From Candidatus Heimdallarchaeota archaeon AB_125 (lineage in GTDB: Archaea > Asgardarchaeota > Heimdallarchaeia > Heimdallarchaeales > Heimdallarchaeaceae): a stretch of DNA of 32,079 bases. The position numbers were made by a program, and so were the translations under genes. Numbering within the stretch: the stretch's first letter is position 1; each line of letters starts with the position of its first letter. Shown here one piece after another: positions 1 through 7,049 of this stretch. The notes under the pieces were generated by a model. That model was not told the origin of the DNA, made no database searches, and worked only from the letters and a program-made list of their open reading frames with translations. The stretch covers positions 1-32,079 of the forward strand of contig MEHH01000003.1 in NCBI GenBank assembly GCA_001940755.1, in the 5' to 3' direction.

Positions 1-239
1 ATTGTAAAAAGTCCCTTTTTGTCTTATTCCATTTGTGTGGTCTTGATTCAGGTAACTTTCATAATCCTAATATTATTCCGGTCTGGGGATTCTTTGTTGA
101 AAAAGAGAAAAGTAGATTGATTCGGGCAATTGAAGAAATCAATAAGTTATTAACTGTTGAAATTCCTCGACCAATTCGAGATTTTGATGTTCTGAGACAT
201 ATAAATAAACAATTTGATAGTGATTCTTTGTTGTATTAA
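1..239 (+). CDS. 3' end of an unrecognised protein, cut by the left edge
   Basis: The reading frame is open from base 3 to the TAA at 237-239, so the start lies outside the window. About 78 residues are visible, with a hydrophobic opening stretch, a segment containing NPNIIPVWGFF, then a charged helical part (VEKEKSRLIRAIEEINKLL) and a short tail. Composition looks like a real protein, not antisense noise, but I recognise no family. Its last 101 bases overlap the 3' end of the convergent mutase gene, which is unusual even in this compact region. A TTG at 33 could act as a start, but the frame runs straight through it. It could also be a chance frame or one side of a rearrangement or assembly junction. 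Confidence 0.45.
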   Translation, partial: CKKSLFVLFHLCGLDSGNFHNPNIIPVWGFFVEKEKSRLIRAIEEINKLLTVEIPRPIRDFDVLRHINKQFDSDSLLY

Positions 240-1362
240 GATTAAAACCATATAAAAAGCTTAACTTTTCAGGCAACGCCTCCATTATAGATTCTGATTC
301 TTGGGATTCTGATAATATGTTTGCCATCAGAGCTGAAGCCATCATTCCATCTCTAACACTTTGATGAGGTGCATAGAATAATCCCCCATTTTCCTCTCCT
401 CCTAGAATACATTTATCCGCGGTCATTTTTCTACTGACATAAATGCATCCAACTGGTGTCCAAGTGACAGTTCCACCAAGTTCTTCTGCAATATCTACAA
501 CTGCAGAAGAAGAACTGATAGGTGTTACAAATTGTTTGTTATCTGAATTTCGTAAAATCCATTTTTCAAAAAGAGCGATTGATTTATCCCCAAAATAGAC
601 TTTTCCTTTTTCATCACCAAAGATAGCACGATCAGCATCTCCATCATGAGCAACACTGAAATCAGCTTTAACTTGATTCGCAACATATCCCATAGTTTTA
701 AGTTTTCTTGGATCAGGTTCTACACCTCTTCCTGGGAATTTTCCATCAAGTTGACAATTAACAGAAATAACTTTTATTCCAAGTTGTCCTAAAATGTAAG
801 GTGTAACTAAACTTCCTACAGCATTTCCTCCATCAACAACAGCTGTTAATCTCTTCTTTTTGATTAAATCAGTATTAACAAGACCAAGAATTTGTTCGGT
901 ATATTCGGGTAAAAGATTCATCTTTGTTGTTGCTTTGTTTTTCTCGTCTTTCGCAATTTGGAAGGTTTCAGTTTCAAAGACATTCTCAATTTCTTTTTGT
1001 TTTACAATATCAATTTCTATTCCATCAGAATCTATTACCTTAATTCCATTAAATTCAGGGGGATTGTGGCTAGCGGTTACTACTATCCCCATATCTGCTT
1101 GTAAATAGGGAACAGCAAATTGAACTAGTGGAGTAGGAACGATGCCTAAATCTATAATTTCAATGTTTTGTGCTGAGAAGCTTGAAACTACACTTTCTTT
1201 AAGAGAAGGACTACTTAGTCTCGAATCAGAACCAATTACTATTGTTCCCTTCTCCAACATATAGGAAGCAATAGCAGAACTCATCTTGGAAACAAAATCG
1301 GGAGTAATTAATTCCCCTACTATCCCTCTTATCCCGTTTGTACCAAAATATTTCCTTCTCAT
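139..1362 (-). CDS. Phosphoglucomutase/phosphomannomutase family protein lacking the C-terminal domain
   Basis: This is an alpha-D-phosphohexomutase, a family that moves phosphate between C1 and C6 of glucose, mannose or glucosamine for glycan precursor synthesis. Visible motifs are the phosphoserine loop TASHNP (residues 96-101, Ser98), the magnesium loop DGDADR (240-245) and the sugar loop GGEENGG (321-327). These cover domains I-III in order. Family members are usually about 450 residues and end in a domain IV with an RPSGTEP-type phosphate-binding loop. Here homology fades near residue 370, the last 35 or so residues look unrelated, and no such motif appears in any minus frame down to base 1. 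The ATG at 1362 is preceded by GAGTGATTA. The gene may be truncated, frameshifted or split by a rearrangement. The exact sugar specificity cannot be read from sequence. Confidence 0.85.
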   Translation of the reverse strand: MRRKYFGTNGIRGIVGELITPDFVSKMSSAIASYMLEKGTIVIGSDSRLSSPSLKESVVSSFSAQNIEIIDLGIVPTPLVQFAVPYLQADMGIVVTASHNPPEFNGIKVIDSDGIEIDIVKQKEIENVFETETFQIAKDEKNKATTKMNLLPEYTEQILGLVNTDLIKKKRLTAVVDGGNAVGSLVTPYILGQLGIKVISVNCQLDGKFPGRGVEPDPRKLKTMGYVANQVKADFSVAHDGDADRAIFGDEKGKVYFGDKSIALFEKWILRNSDNKQFVTPISSSSAVVDIAEELGGTVTWTPVGCIYVSRKMTADKCILGGEENGGLFYAPHQSVRDGMMASALMANILSESQESESIMEALPEKLSFLYGFNLNTTKNHYQIVYLYVSEHQNLELVEEFQQLITY

Positions 1363-1491
1363 TAATCACTCATTTGTGTGTTGAAATAAATCTCTTTCGT
1401 CATATCTACGGATAATAAGGTGCAACAGAATCCTTTAAAAGAGTAATTTATGCTATTCATTTAACCGGATAAATTTACCGTGGTAGATACT
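1363..1491. promoter_or_regulatory. Divergent promoter region, mutase and A-ATPase genes
   Basis: This 129-bp gap separates divergent genes. On the plus strand the A/T-rich box CTTTAAAAG near 1433-1441 is a candidate TATA element for the ATPase H-F-NAC cluster, giving a leader of roughly 25-30 nt. On the minus strand GATTTATTTC (about 1383-1392) could serve the mutase gene with a very short leader. Both are judged only by composition and spacing. Confidence 0.35.
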
Positions 1492-1800
1492 ATGAGCGTT
1501 GAATTTCTAAAGAAAATAAGAAAAACAGAAAGAGACTGCGAAGAGAAATTTAAGCAAACTGAAGCATCCAAACAAAATACTATTTTAGAAGCAGAAAAAA
1601 CTTCAGTGCTAAAAGTAAGAGATGCAGAAATTCAAGCAAAAGAAGAAGCTGATAAAGTTCTTTCTAGTGTTGATGGTAGAGTTGAAAAGGAATTTGCTGC
1701 AATGAATAAAGAGTTTGAAGAAAATCAAAACAAACTCAAAGAAAAAGCAAAGAAAATTGAGAAAGAAGCTATTGAAACAGTACTTTCTGAAGTTTTATAA
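1492..1800 (+). CDS. atpH: A-type ATP synthase subunit H (peripheral stalk coiled coil)
   Basis: This 102-residue protein is almost entirely a charged amphipathic helix rich in Glu, Lys, Gln and Ala, with no Pro or Gly breaks in the central part. That matches the NtpF/AhaH peripheral-stalk subunit, which pairs with subunit E to form the stator holding the A1 head to the membrane subunit I. Coiled coils are weak evidence alone, but the next gene is subunit F, which makes the call likely. I use the ATG at 1492; an in-frame GTG lies 12 bases upstream. Subunits I, K, E, C, A and B are not adjacent, and D lies 9 kb away on the other strand. A generic coiled-coil protein is the main alternative. 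Confidence 0.65.
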   Translation: MSVEFLKKIRKTERDCEEKFKQTEASKQNTILEAEKTSVLKVRDAEIQAKEEADKVLSSVDGRVEKEFAAMNKEFEENQNKLKEKAKKIEKEAIETVLSEVL

Positions 1801-1820
1801 TCTCATATTATGTGATTTCA

Positions 1821-2150
1821 ATGAGTTCTCCTACAAGAAACAAGATAGTAAGCATTGGTGATGAAGAAACATCATTAGGTTTCAAATTATCTGGAATATC
1901 TCAAGTATTTACAGAAGAACCTGAAAAAGCAGGATCACTATTAAGGTCCTTATCTGATGATCCAGAAATTGCTATCCTCATTATTACTGAAGAAGTTGCA
2001 AAAGCAAATGAAGCTGTTCTAAGGAGAATAAAATTAAACCCCTATCCTGTAATTGTGGAAGTTCCAGGTAAAAAAGCGCAATATGAAGATGCTGAAGACA
2101 AAGTACGAGCATTAATTAAGATGGCTTTAGGTATTGATATTGAAATGTAA
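1821..2150 (+). CDS. atpF: A-type ATP synthase subunit F
   Basis: This 109-residue protein has the Rossmann-like alternating pattern of archaeal/vacuolar subunit F: an opening KIVSIGDEETSLGFKLSGI (the family's IGD..T..GFRLAGI signature), a middle strand IAILIITEEVA, and YPVIVEVPGKK near residues 75-85. Subunit F sits on the central stalk with subunit D and helps couple catalysis in the A3B3 head to rotation of the membrane ring. The ATG at 1821 is preceded by GTGAT with a 4-nt spacer; the in-frame GTG at 1812 is part of that ribosome-binding site, so ATG is preferred. It follows subunit H by 20 bases and is probably co-transcribed. Length is normal for the family. Confidence 0.92.
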   Translation: MSSPTRNKIVSIGDEETSLGFKLSGISQVFTEEPEKAGSLLRSLSDDPEIAILIITEEVAKANEAVLRRIKLNPYPVIVEVPGKKAQYEDAEDKVRALIKMALGIDIEM

Positions 2151-2202
2151 TGGGAAAAGTCTTTAAGATTGTTCTTTCTTTTTTCTGTTGGAGATTATTT
2201 CT

Positions 2203-2469
2203 ATGAATGATAAAATAATTGGTTTAGTGATGATTTTCGGGTCACTGTCAATTATTGGATTTCTTTTATTTTGGACAATCATCATGCCTATTATTTGGGA
2301 AGATAGATTGTTTGACGCCTATCTCGGTTTAGCTATAACTGTTTTTATAATAATTTCAATAGCATTATTATTCATTGCTTGGGTAGGAAGAATTTTCCTC
2401 AAGAACAGAGCACCTAAAGAAGAAGTGTTTGATGAAAAGATAGAAGAATATAAAAAAACAAACGATTAG
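2203..2469 (+). CDS. Small membrane protein with two transmembrane helices
   Basis: This 88-residue protein has two hydrophobic helices, about residues 5-29 and 42-66, separated by a short loop with acidic and Trp residues, then a charged cytoplasmic-looking tail (KNRAPKEEVFDEKIEEYKK). The ATG at 2203 follows TTGGAGATTATTTCT, a reasonable ribosome-binding site. I recognise no family. It lies between ATPase subunit F and NAC on the same strand, 53 bases after the first and 15 before the second, so it is probably in the same transcript. Position next to ATPase genes could suggest an ATPase accessory role, but it has no glutamate-in-helix signature of a c-ring subunit, and position next to NAC is equally compatible with other roles. 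Stop codon is TAG. Confidence 0.7.
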   Translation: MNDKIIGLVMIFGSLSIIGFLLFWTIIMPIIWEDRLFDAYLGLAITVFIIISIALLFIAWVGRIFLKNRAPKEEVFDEKIEEYKKTND

Positions 2470-2484
2470 GTAAGAGTGATTAAT

Positions 2485-2856
2485 ATGAGTGGAAGAAGAC
2501 CTATGTCTCCTCGTGATGCAAAGAGAATGCAAGCAAGAATGAGACAAATAGAACTAGAAGGTGTTGAAGAGGTCATAATTCGTTTTGCTGACAAAGAAAC
2601 AGTGATTTATCCAACAACTGTTATGAAAGCATTTGTACCTGGTATGATGGAATCAGATACTTTTCAGATAGTAGGACCAGGAACAGATAGACCTAGAGGA
2701 ACTGAAGAAGGGGTAGCTGCAGGAGTAAATTACACTGATTCAGATGTTGAACTAGTAATGGCTCAAGCAGGTGTTTCAAAAGAGGAAGCACAGAAAGCAC
2801 TTGAAGAAGAAAACGGAGATTTAGCAGGCGCAATTGTTAGATTGAAAAGTAAGTAG
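2485..2856 (+). CDS. nac: Nascent polypeptide-associated complex protein (archaeal NAC)
   Basis: The 123-residue protein has the archaeal NAC layout: a basic N-terminal ribosome-binding segment (GRRPMSPRDAKRMQARMR), a beta-barrel dimerisation domain (about residues 30-75, with EVIIRFADKETVIYPTTV and the TFQIVGP strand), and a C-terminal UBA domain from about residue 85 (DVELVMAQAGVSKEEAQKAL, then ENGDLAGAIVRL). NAC binds near the ribosomal exit tunnel and contacts emerging chains; the archaeal form is a homodimer. ATG at 2485 follows GTGAT with a 4-nt spacer, so the upstream in-frame GTG at 2476 is taken as ribosome-binding site. The stop is TAG, and only four bases separate it from the convergent PUA gene. 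Confidence 0.95.
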   Translation: MSGRRPMSPRDAKRMQARMRQIELEGVEEVIIRFADKETVIYPTTVMKAFVPGMMESDTFQIVGPGTDRPRGTEEGVAAGVNYTDSDVELVMAQAGVSKEEAQKALEEENGDLAGAIVRLKSK

Positions 2857-2860
2857 GTAA

Positions 2861-3346
2861 TTATTTTTCTTTTCCTATCCCTTTTCTTGTAGCTATAGCA
2901 ACCCCTGATTTCATTTCTTTAATTAATTTTCCGGAGATTTTAGCTGTACCAATACCCAAGAATTCTCCTTTTTGGTTTGTTATAATAACTTCATCTTTAG
3001 CAGAAATATCATCATCAATATCTAGGACATGTTTTGAAAAAACTGTTTTACCATCTCTAACAAATGGGTCTGCATCTTCATTTATAATGACTTTAAAACC
3101 AAAATTATTTTTGTGGAGTATTTCTCCTCCTAGAATAGAGGGTATCAAATAGCCATCACGTACGCGAAAAGAGCAAATTCGTTCATTATTTCTATAGATA
3201 TATCTGATTCTTTTAGTTCCTTTTGATCTTTCAACCATAGTATCTTCAGAAAACAATACTTCTCCTGCACCTTTTCCATATTGAAAATCTGCAATAGCTC
3301 GAATTTGTCTTAAATCAAAGGGTGTAGGTTTTTCTTGTTTTTGCAT
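2861..3346 (-). CDS. Stand-alone TGT-C2/PUA domain RNA-binding protein
   Basis: This 161-residue protein resembles only the C-terminal half of archaeosine tRNA-guanine transglycosylase and ArcS: a C2 domain opening FDLRQIRAIADFQYGKGAG, a middle block with the FRVRDGYLIPSILGGE strand-turn, and a PUA domain (about residues 85-158) starting near DADPFVRDGKTVFSKHV and including DEVIITNQKGEFLGIG. PUA domains bind the acceptor side of tRNA. No catalytic transglycosylase domain is attached. Split or stand-alone versions of this module are known in archaea, so it may act with a separate transglycosylase or ArcS elsewhere, or have another RNA target. It is convergent with NAC. The gap to the PadR gene is 61 bases with no clear shared reading context. 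Confidence 0.8.
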   Translation of the reverse strand: MQKQEKPTPFDLRQIRAIADFQYGKGAGEVLFSEDTMVERSKGTKRIRYIYRNNERICSFRVRDGYLIPSILGGEILHKNNFGFKVIINEDADPFVRDGKTVFSKHVLDIDDDISAKDEVIITNQKGEFLGIGTAKISGKLIKEMKSGVAIATRKGIGKEK

Positions 3347-3407
3347 ACAATCAAATTCTGATTTAACAGCTAATAAGAATTATTATAATTAAGAAATTTC
3401 AGTTTCT

Positions 3408-3773
3408 TTAATTCTTACTAATGTCTTGGGCTTCATTGAATGAAATGCCAACTTGATCCCAATCATTTAGCATTTCTTGGAGGAATTTTTTTCCTTTATC
3501 TGATAATTGGAAATATCTTCTAGTTCTACCGTCAACTATCTCGTTTCTTACAGAAACTAAACTTCTTTTTTTCAATCTAGTTAAGACATTGTAAATTGTA
3601 CCGTCTGCTAAAGGGGGATCTGTTTGAGGTAATAAAGAACGAATTAATTGCAGGATGTCCCACCCGTATCTCTCTTTTTGTAAAAGAACAAGGATGAGCA
3701 ACTCAAGAATGCCTCTTGAAAGTTGAGCTCTCCATTTTTTCAACATTTCCTGAATTTGCTCATCGACTGTCAC
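3408..3773 (-). CDS. PadR-family transcriptional regulator
   Basis: This 121-residue protein shows the PadR winged helix: ILELLILVLLQKERYGWDI (helices 1-2), PPLADGTIYNVLTRLKKRSLV (recognition helix, residues about 53-73, with the family's GTIY-L-RL pattern), then a wing VDGRTRRYFQLSDKGKKFL. PadR proteins are dimeric, usually repressors, often of genes for membrane proteins. The GTG start at 3773 directly abuts the TGA of the upstream membrane-protein gene and follows a strong GGAGG, so the two are translationally linked. The pairing of a PadR regulator with a HAAS/DUF1700-type membrane protein is a recurrent arrangement in bacteria and archaea. The inverted repeat at 5531-5555 in the operon promoter is a plausible autoregulatory operator. 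Confidence 0.93.
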   Translation of the reverse strand: MTVDEQIQEMLKKWRAQLSRGILELLILVLLQKERYGWDILQLIRSLLPQTDPPLADGTIYNVLTRLKKRSLVSVRNEIVDGRTRRYFQLSDKGKKFLQEMLNDWDQVGISFNEAQDISKN

Positions 3774-5498
3774 TCAGGTTTCCTCCTTTGGTTCTTCTTT
3801 ATTATTCGAAGTGCTCTTCCTATTTGTAGGTTTTTCCCAAGTAAAGAAGATTAATAAGAAATTTACTCCTATTATCACAATCTCCACCCAAGTAGGAAAC
3901 CAAGGAATTATAGGTGCCCAAACAACACTGAAACTTGGAAGAATTCCACCAAATGTCTTTAGGTCACATTCGAAATATATTTCTAGTATTCCGGTACCGT
4001 TTGCTTCAAATTCCAGATAGTCTAAGGCTATTACTCCATTGGATATCCTATACTCGAATTCCGAGAAATCACCAAACGTTCCTCCATGAAGAGGTCCGTA
4101 CTCCCATTGAACAGTCCAATTCCCTTCAAGCGACCAGTAATCTATTTCATCAAAAGTTACATTTACATCAGTAAAAATTGAGAAGTAAATCTTACCTTTA
4201 GCTGGAATCATATATGTTGCTTCATAAATTAAAAACTCATGATTTGGTTCGGGGGGTATAAAATGATGATCATGACCTGTTGCAACCATTGTATGCTTGG
4301 GTTGTGATCCCAAAGTAGCTAATCCAATTATGCTGAGGAGCAGGATTGATTGAAGTATCTTCTTCTTATTTGGGATTTGAAAAACTGGGAATAATCTTTT
4401 TTTTCTCTTCTTTAAGATAATTACACAGATAATTGTCCATATAACAGCTAAAACAATTGTGATAGTGATGCAAAGTTGAATTTTTTCTACGAATTGATGA
4501 TCAAATGATAGTTTAATTCCAAATACAATTGGTGAGGCAAATCCGGAAATAGGATAAGGAACATTATAATCCATTTTAGTGCTCAGAGCAATTGCTTGCA
4601 GTGAAATAGCTAAGATTCCTATAAACCATGTTTCTCCTGTTGTTTCCCCAAAAAGCAAAATACACAAACCTAGAAACACTACCATCACTCCAATACCTGG
4701 ATTTGGAATGATAAAACTTGTAAGAATGAAGAAAATAAAAACAATTTTTAAATTATCAATTAAGTATTCTTTGTTAATGAAATTTTGATTGGTTTTCTTA
4801 TATTTCATAGTATAGAGAATTGCAGTAAAAAGCAGAAATACACCAAGGAATACCCAACGTAGTATCCCTTCTATGATTAGAAATTTCATGCCTTGTTTCC
4901 ACATGTCACCAATGATCTGTGGAAAAACAGTATATGGTAAGATAACTTGAACAAACCAAACAAGAAAGATAAACCAGTATAAACCTAGAATGACTTTCTT
5001 CACAATTTCTCTAATGTCGTATTTGGAAAATCGTTTCCTTATGTGTTGATAAATTATCCAAGTAAACATGTTTAAACCAAATAAAGTTCCAATGAACCCA
5101 CTTCCCACATTTGCAGCTGAAACCCCCATCAATATCGCTGAACTCCCTCTTATGATCCAGTTGTATGGACTGAGGAAGAAACTTGCACTGATTAGAGTAA
5201 TAATTGCTATGAAACTAATACCAATTAATGATAAATGAGCCATTTGGCCAAAAGATCCCTCTTTTGAATATTCTAATATATTATTTTCACAAAAATCTTT
5301 AACAGAACCAAATGCTTTTTCTAATTCATCTAAACTACCCAGCTTCTTTTCAGAAATGTATTCCTTTAATGTAATTTCCATTTCATCAAGTACAGATTTG
5401 ATTTGTTTGTTTGAAACACCTCTTTTAATTAGCTCAATTGATAACTTCCTTAGGTATTTTTTCTTGATAACTTCAGAGTTATTTGTCCTTTTTTGCAT
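3774..5498 (-). CDS. PadR-associated polytopic membrane protein with HAAS-like N-terminal domain
   Basis: The first 80 or so residues form a soluble helical domain resembling the HAAS/DUF1700 N-terminus (YLRKLSIELIKRGVSNKQI, then a GSLDELEKAFGSVKDF helix). About nine or ten hydrophobic helices follow between residues 85 and 400. A non-membrane beta-rich domain of about 140 residues comes next, starting with a His-rich stretch GHDHHFIPP and containing several aromatic strands (IDYWSLEGNWTVQW). One last helix (IVIIGVNFLLIFFTW) and a short charged tail close the protein. The beta domain is probably outside the cell. HAAS domains in such proteins are thought to connect to the partner PadR regulator, so this may be a membrane sensor or a regulated envelope protein. 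Substrate or signal cannot be read. The gene heads a two-gene operon. Confidence 0.75.
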   Translation of the reverse strand: MQKRTNNSEVIKKKYLRKLSIELIKRGVSNKQIKSVLDEMEITLKEYISEKKLGSLDELEKAFGSVKDFCENNILEYSKEGSFGQMAHLSLIGISFIAIITLISASFFLSPYNWIIRGSSAILMGVSAANVGSGFIGTLFGLNMFTWIIYQHIRKRFSKYDIREIVKKVILGLYWFIFLVWFVQVILPYTVFPQIIGDMWKQGMKFLIIEGILRWVFLGVFLLFTAILYTMKYKKTNQNFINKEYLIDNLKIVFIFFILTSFIIPNPGIGVMVVFLGLCILLFGETTGETWFIGILAISLQAIALSTKMDYNVPYPISGFASPIVFGIKLSFDHQFVEKIQLCITITIVLAVIWTIICVIILKKRKKRLFPVFQIPNKKKILQSILLLSIIGLATLGSQPKHTMVATGHDHHFIPPEPNHEFLIYEATYMIPAKGKIYFSIFTDVNVTFDEIDYWSLEGNWTVQWEYGPLHGGTFGDFSEFEYRISNGVIALDYLEFEANGTGILEIYFECDLKTFGGILPSFSVVWAPIIPWFPTWVEIVIIGVNFLLIFFTWEKPTNRKSTSNNKEEPKEET

Positions 5499-5530
5499 AT
5501 AAGTTCCTTCCTTGTAACAATATATTCTAA

Positions 5531-5555
5531 ATATACCTTTTAGTAAAGGGTATAT
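5531..5555. promoter_or_regulatory. Inverted repeat over the TATA box: candidate PadR operator
   Basis: ATATACC at 5531-5537 and its exact complement GGTATAT at 5549-5555 flank an 11-base centre (TTTTAGTAAAG). The repeat lies 33-57 bases upstream of the membrane-protein start at 5498. Reading the minus strand, the TATATAT at 5551-5557 sits where a TATA box would give a leader of about 25-30 nt. An operator here would block TBP binding. Binding by the downstream PadR protein is inferred from position and symmetry. Confidence 0.55.
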
Positions 5556-5599
5556 ATAACTTTTTCTGCACTTAACAAAAATAGAGTCAAGAAAAATGG

Positions 5600-6460
5600 T
5601 TATTTTTTAACGTGTAAATCAAAACAGAAATGACTCAGTCTTGGTGAGTATTTTTTTACAATTCTTGTATCATTCAATTTGATTTCAGAGTTTGCGGTTT
5701 TTAGCAACTCCTGTATTTTCTTCTTTGATTTCTTTATGTTATCTCTTTCTACTAGTTTATGATAGTGTATCCAACCTTTTTCCTTGATAGCTTCTACTGC
5801 TCTAAGAAACTGCCTTGTATCAATTTCAAAGTATCCCATCAACACTCTTGTTGCAATATCTGTAGGAGATTTACTTCTATTATCTCCATGTAATGGAAAA
5901 TATCTATCTTCAACTTGATTCTCTTTTAGATTTTCAACTAGATACTTGAAAGCTACATCGTTAATTTCAATACCATAGCATTTTACAGTTGGATTATTAA
6001 CTATAACAGGTAGAGATAAATTTCCAATACAAGCAAACATGTCTACTAGAACCTCATTGTCTTGAACCGAATTAATCAGGAACATTCTTTCTCCCTTATT
6101 ACCTGGTGAAAATGTAAGTTCTGAAACATCAATATTGAATATTGTATCATATTCTCTATGTTTTGTAATCGTTCTTTTTTCACCCGCAAGATGAATAATT
6201 TGAGGTTTACGATATACTGAATTAGTTGAAAACTGCTCTACAACCACATTAACCTGTGGATCGGCATAAATAACAATCTCTCCTATGTCTTGTTTATAAT
6301 CATTTAATTCTTGGTTAATGTGCCTGAATACGGCTATATCACCGATAATTGAGTATCCTGAAGGCAATTTATCCAATAGCTCACCATCAAGTTTATCTTC
6401 CAACAGTGTTTGCAATTGTTTCTTTAGTTTCATCAAATCTAATGAATCTTCCAACACCAA
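5600..6460 (-). CDS. taw2: Taw2-like tRNA(Phe) wyosine-pathway aminocarboxypropyltransferase
   Basis: The 286-residue protein belongs to the Trm5/TYW2 class I SAM-dependent family. The N-terminal part (to about residue 115) carries the typical GDIAVFRHIN strand, and the Rossmann part has DMFACIGNLSLP (motif I), CYGIEINDVA (motif II) and RVLMGYF followed by WIHYHKLVERD. The MGY plus IHYH pattern is that of archaeal Taw2, which transfers the aminocarboxypropyl group of SAM to C7 of demethylwyosine at G37 of tRNA-Phe, rather than the NPP/DLP pattern of Trm5 methyltransferases. Motif I has Cys where the family usually has Gly. The start is TTG at 6460 or GTG at 6457, following AAGGAGATAAT. The gene is divergent from endA, 37 bases away. 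Confidence 0.85.
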   Translation of the reverse strand: MVLEDSLDLMKLKKQLQTLLEDKLDGELLDKLPSGYSIIGDIAVFRHINQELNDYKQDIGEIVIYADPQVNVVVEQFSTNSVYRKPQIIHLAGEKRTITKHREYDTIFNIDVSELTFSPGNKGERMFLINSVQDNEVLVDMFACIGNLSLPVIVNNPTVKCYGIEINDVAFKYLVENLKENQVEDRYFPLHGDNRSKSPTDIATRVLMGYFEIDTRQFLRAVEAIKEKGWIHYHKLVERDNIKKSKKKIQELLKTANSEIKLNDTRIVKKYSPRLSHFCFDLHVKK

Positions 6461-6497
6461 TTTTTAATATTATCTCCTTTTCACTATTACTAGGAAA

Positions 6498-7040
6498 ATG
6501 GTTATCGTTACTAAACTCTATGATAAATACGCTTTGATAAATGATAAAGAAGGTAATACTGTCTATAGTCAAGGCTGGTTTGGAAAACACACCAAATCAG
6601 GGTATATCAAGCTTAATCCTTATGAGACTGTTTTATTGTTAGAAAGGAAGAAAATCGATATACCAGATAAAAAGGAAACTTCTTTACCTTTATCAGAAGT
6701 TGTAGCACATTTTTCAAACAATATTCCAGATTTCTTGGTTCGTTTTTTGTTATACAAAGATTTGAGGAACAGAGGTTATGTAGTTAAAGAACATGTAGAA
6801 AATGGAAACTACTTTGAGTTATATGAGAGAGGAGCAACACCAAATCAAGCTAAACATTTAGCATTGGTCGTAACAATGGCAGAAGGAGTATTGTTTGATA
6901 TTGATGAAATTGATCTAATAGTTTCACAAGCAAAAGAGATTAGCAAGCAATTAATTTTCGCTGTCATAGATAGTTTAGGAGATGTTTCCTATTATAGTGT
7001 AAGTGAATTAGAATTCACAAAATTAGATATTAATGGTTAA
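6498..7040 (+). CDS. endA: tRNA-splicing endonuclease EndA
   Basis: This 180-residue protein matches the single-domain archaeal splicing endonuclease that cuts bulge-helix-bulge introns from tRNA and rRNA precursors. The catalytic triad is readable: Tyr109 in YFELYERG, His120 in PNQAKH, and Lys150 in EISKQLIFAVID. The LYKDLRNRGYVVK helix before it is a family hallmark, as is the final DGDVSYY-like strand, here SLGDVSYYSV. Length is that of the homotetrameric type; whether it is homotetrameric or the catalytic half of a heterotetramer cannot be told. It is followed after 9 bases by the PIN-ATPase, probably in one transcript. A natural substrate, the tRNA-Leu precursor, is encoded at 27285-27404. 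Confidence 0.93.
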   Translation: MVIVTKLYDKYALINDKEGNTVYSQGWFGKHTKSGYIKLNPYETVLLLERKKIDIPDKKETSLPLSEVVAHFSNNIPDFLVRFLLYKDLRNRGYVVKEHVENGNYFELYERGATPNQAKHLALVVTMAEGVLFDIDEIDLIVSQAKEISKQLIFAVIDSLGDVSYYSVSELEFTKLDING

Positions 7041-7049
7041 GGTTTTATT

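Noticed and set aside
860-1108. Plus-strand open frame inside the mutase gene
   Set aside because: It is antisense to conserved mutase motifs and has no ribosome-binding site or family resemblance.
6393-6590. Minus-strand frame of 65 residues across the taw2-endA gap
   Set aside because: It overlaps the starts of both genes in a different frame and has no recognisable feature; the two divergent genes have good motifs and starts.
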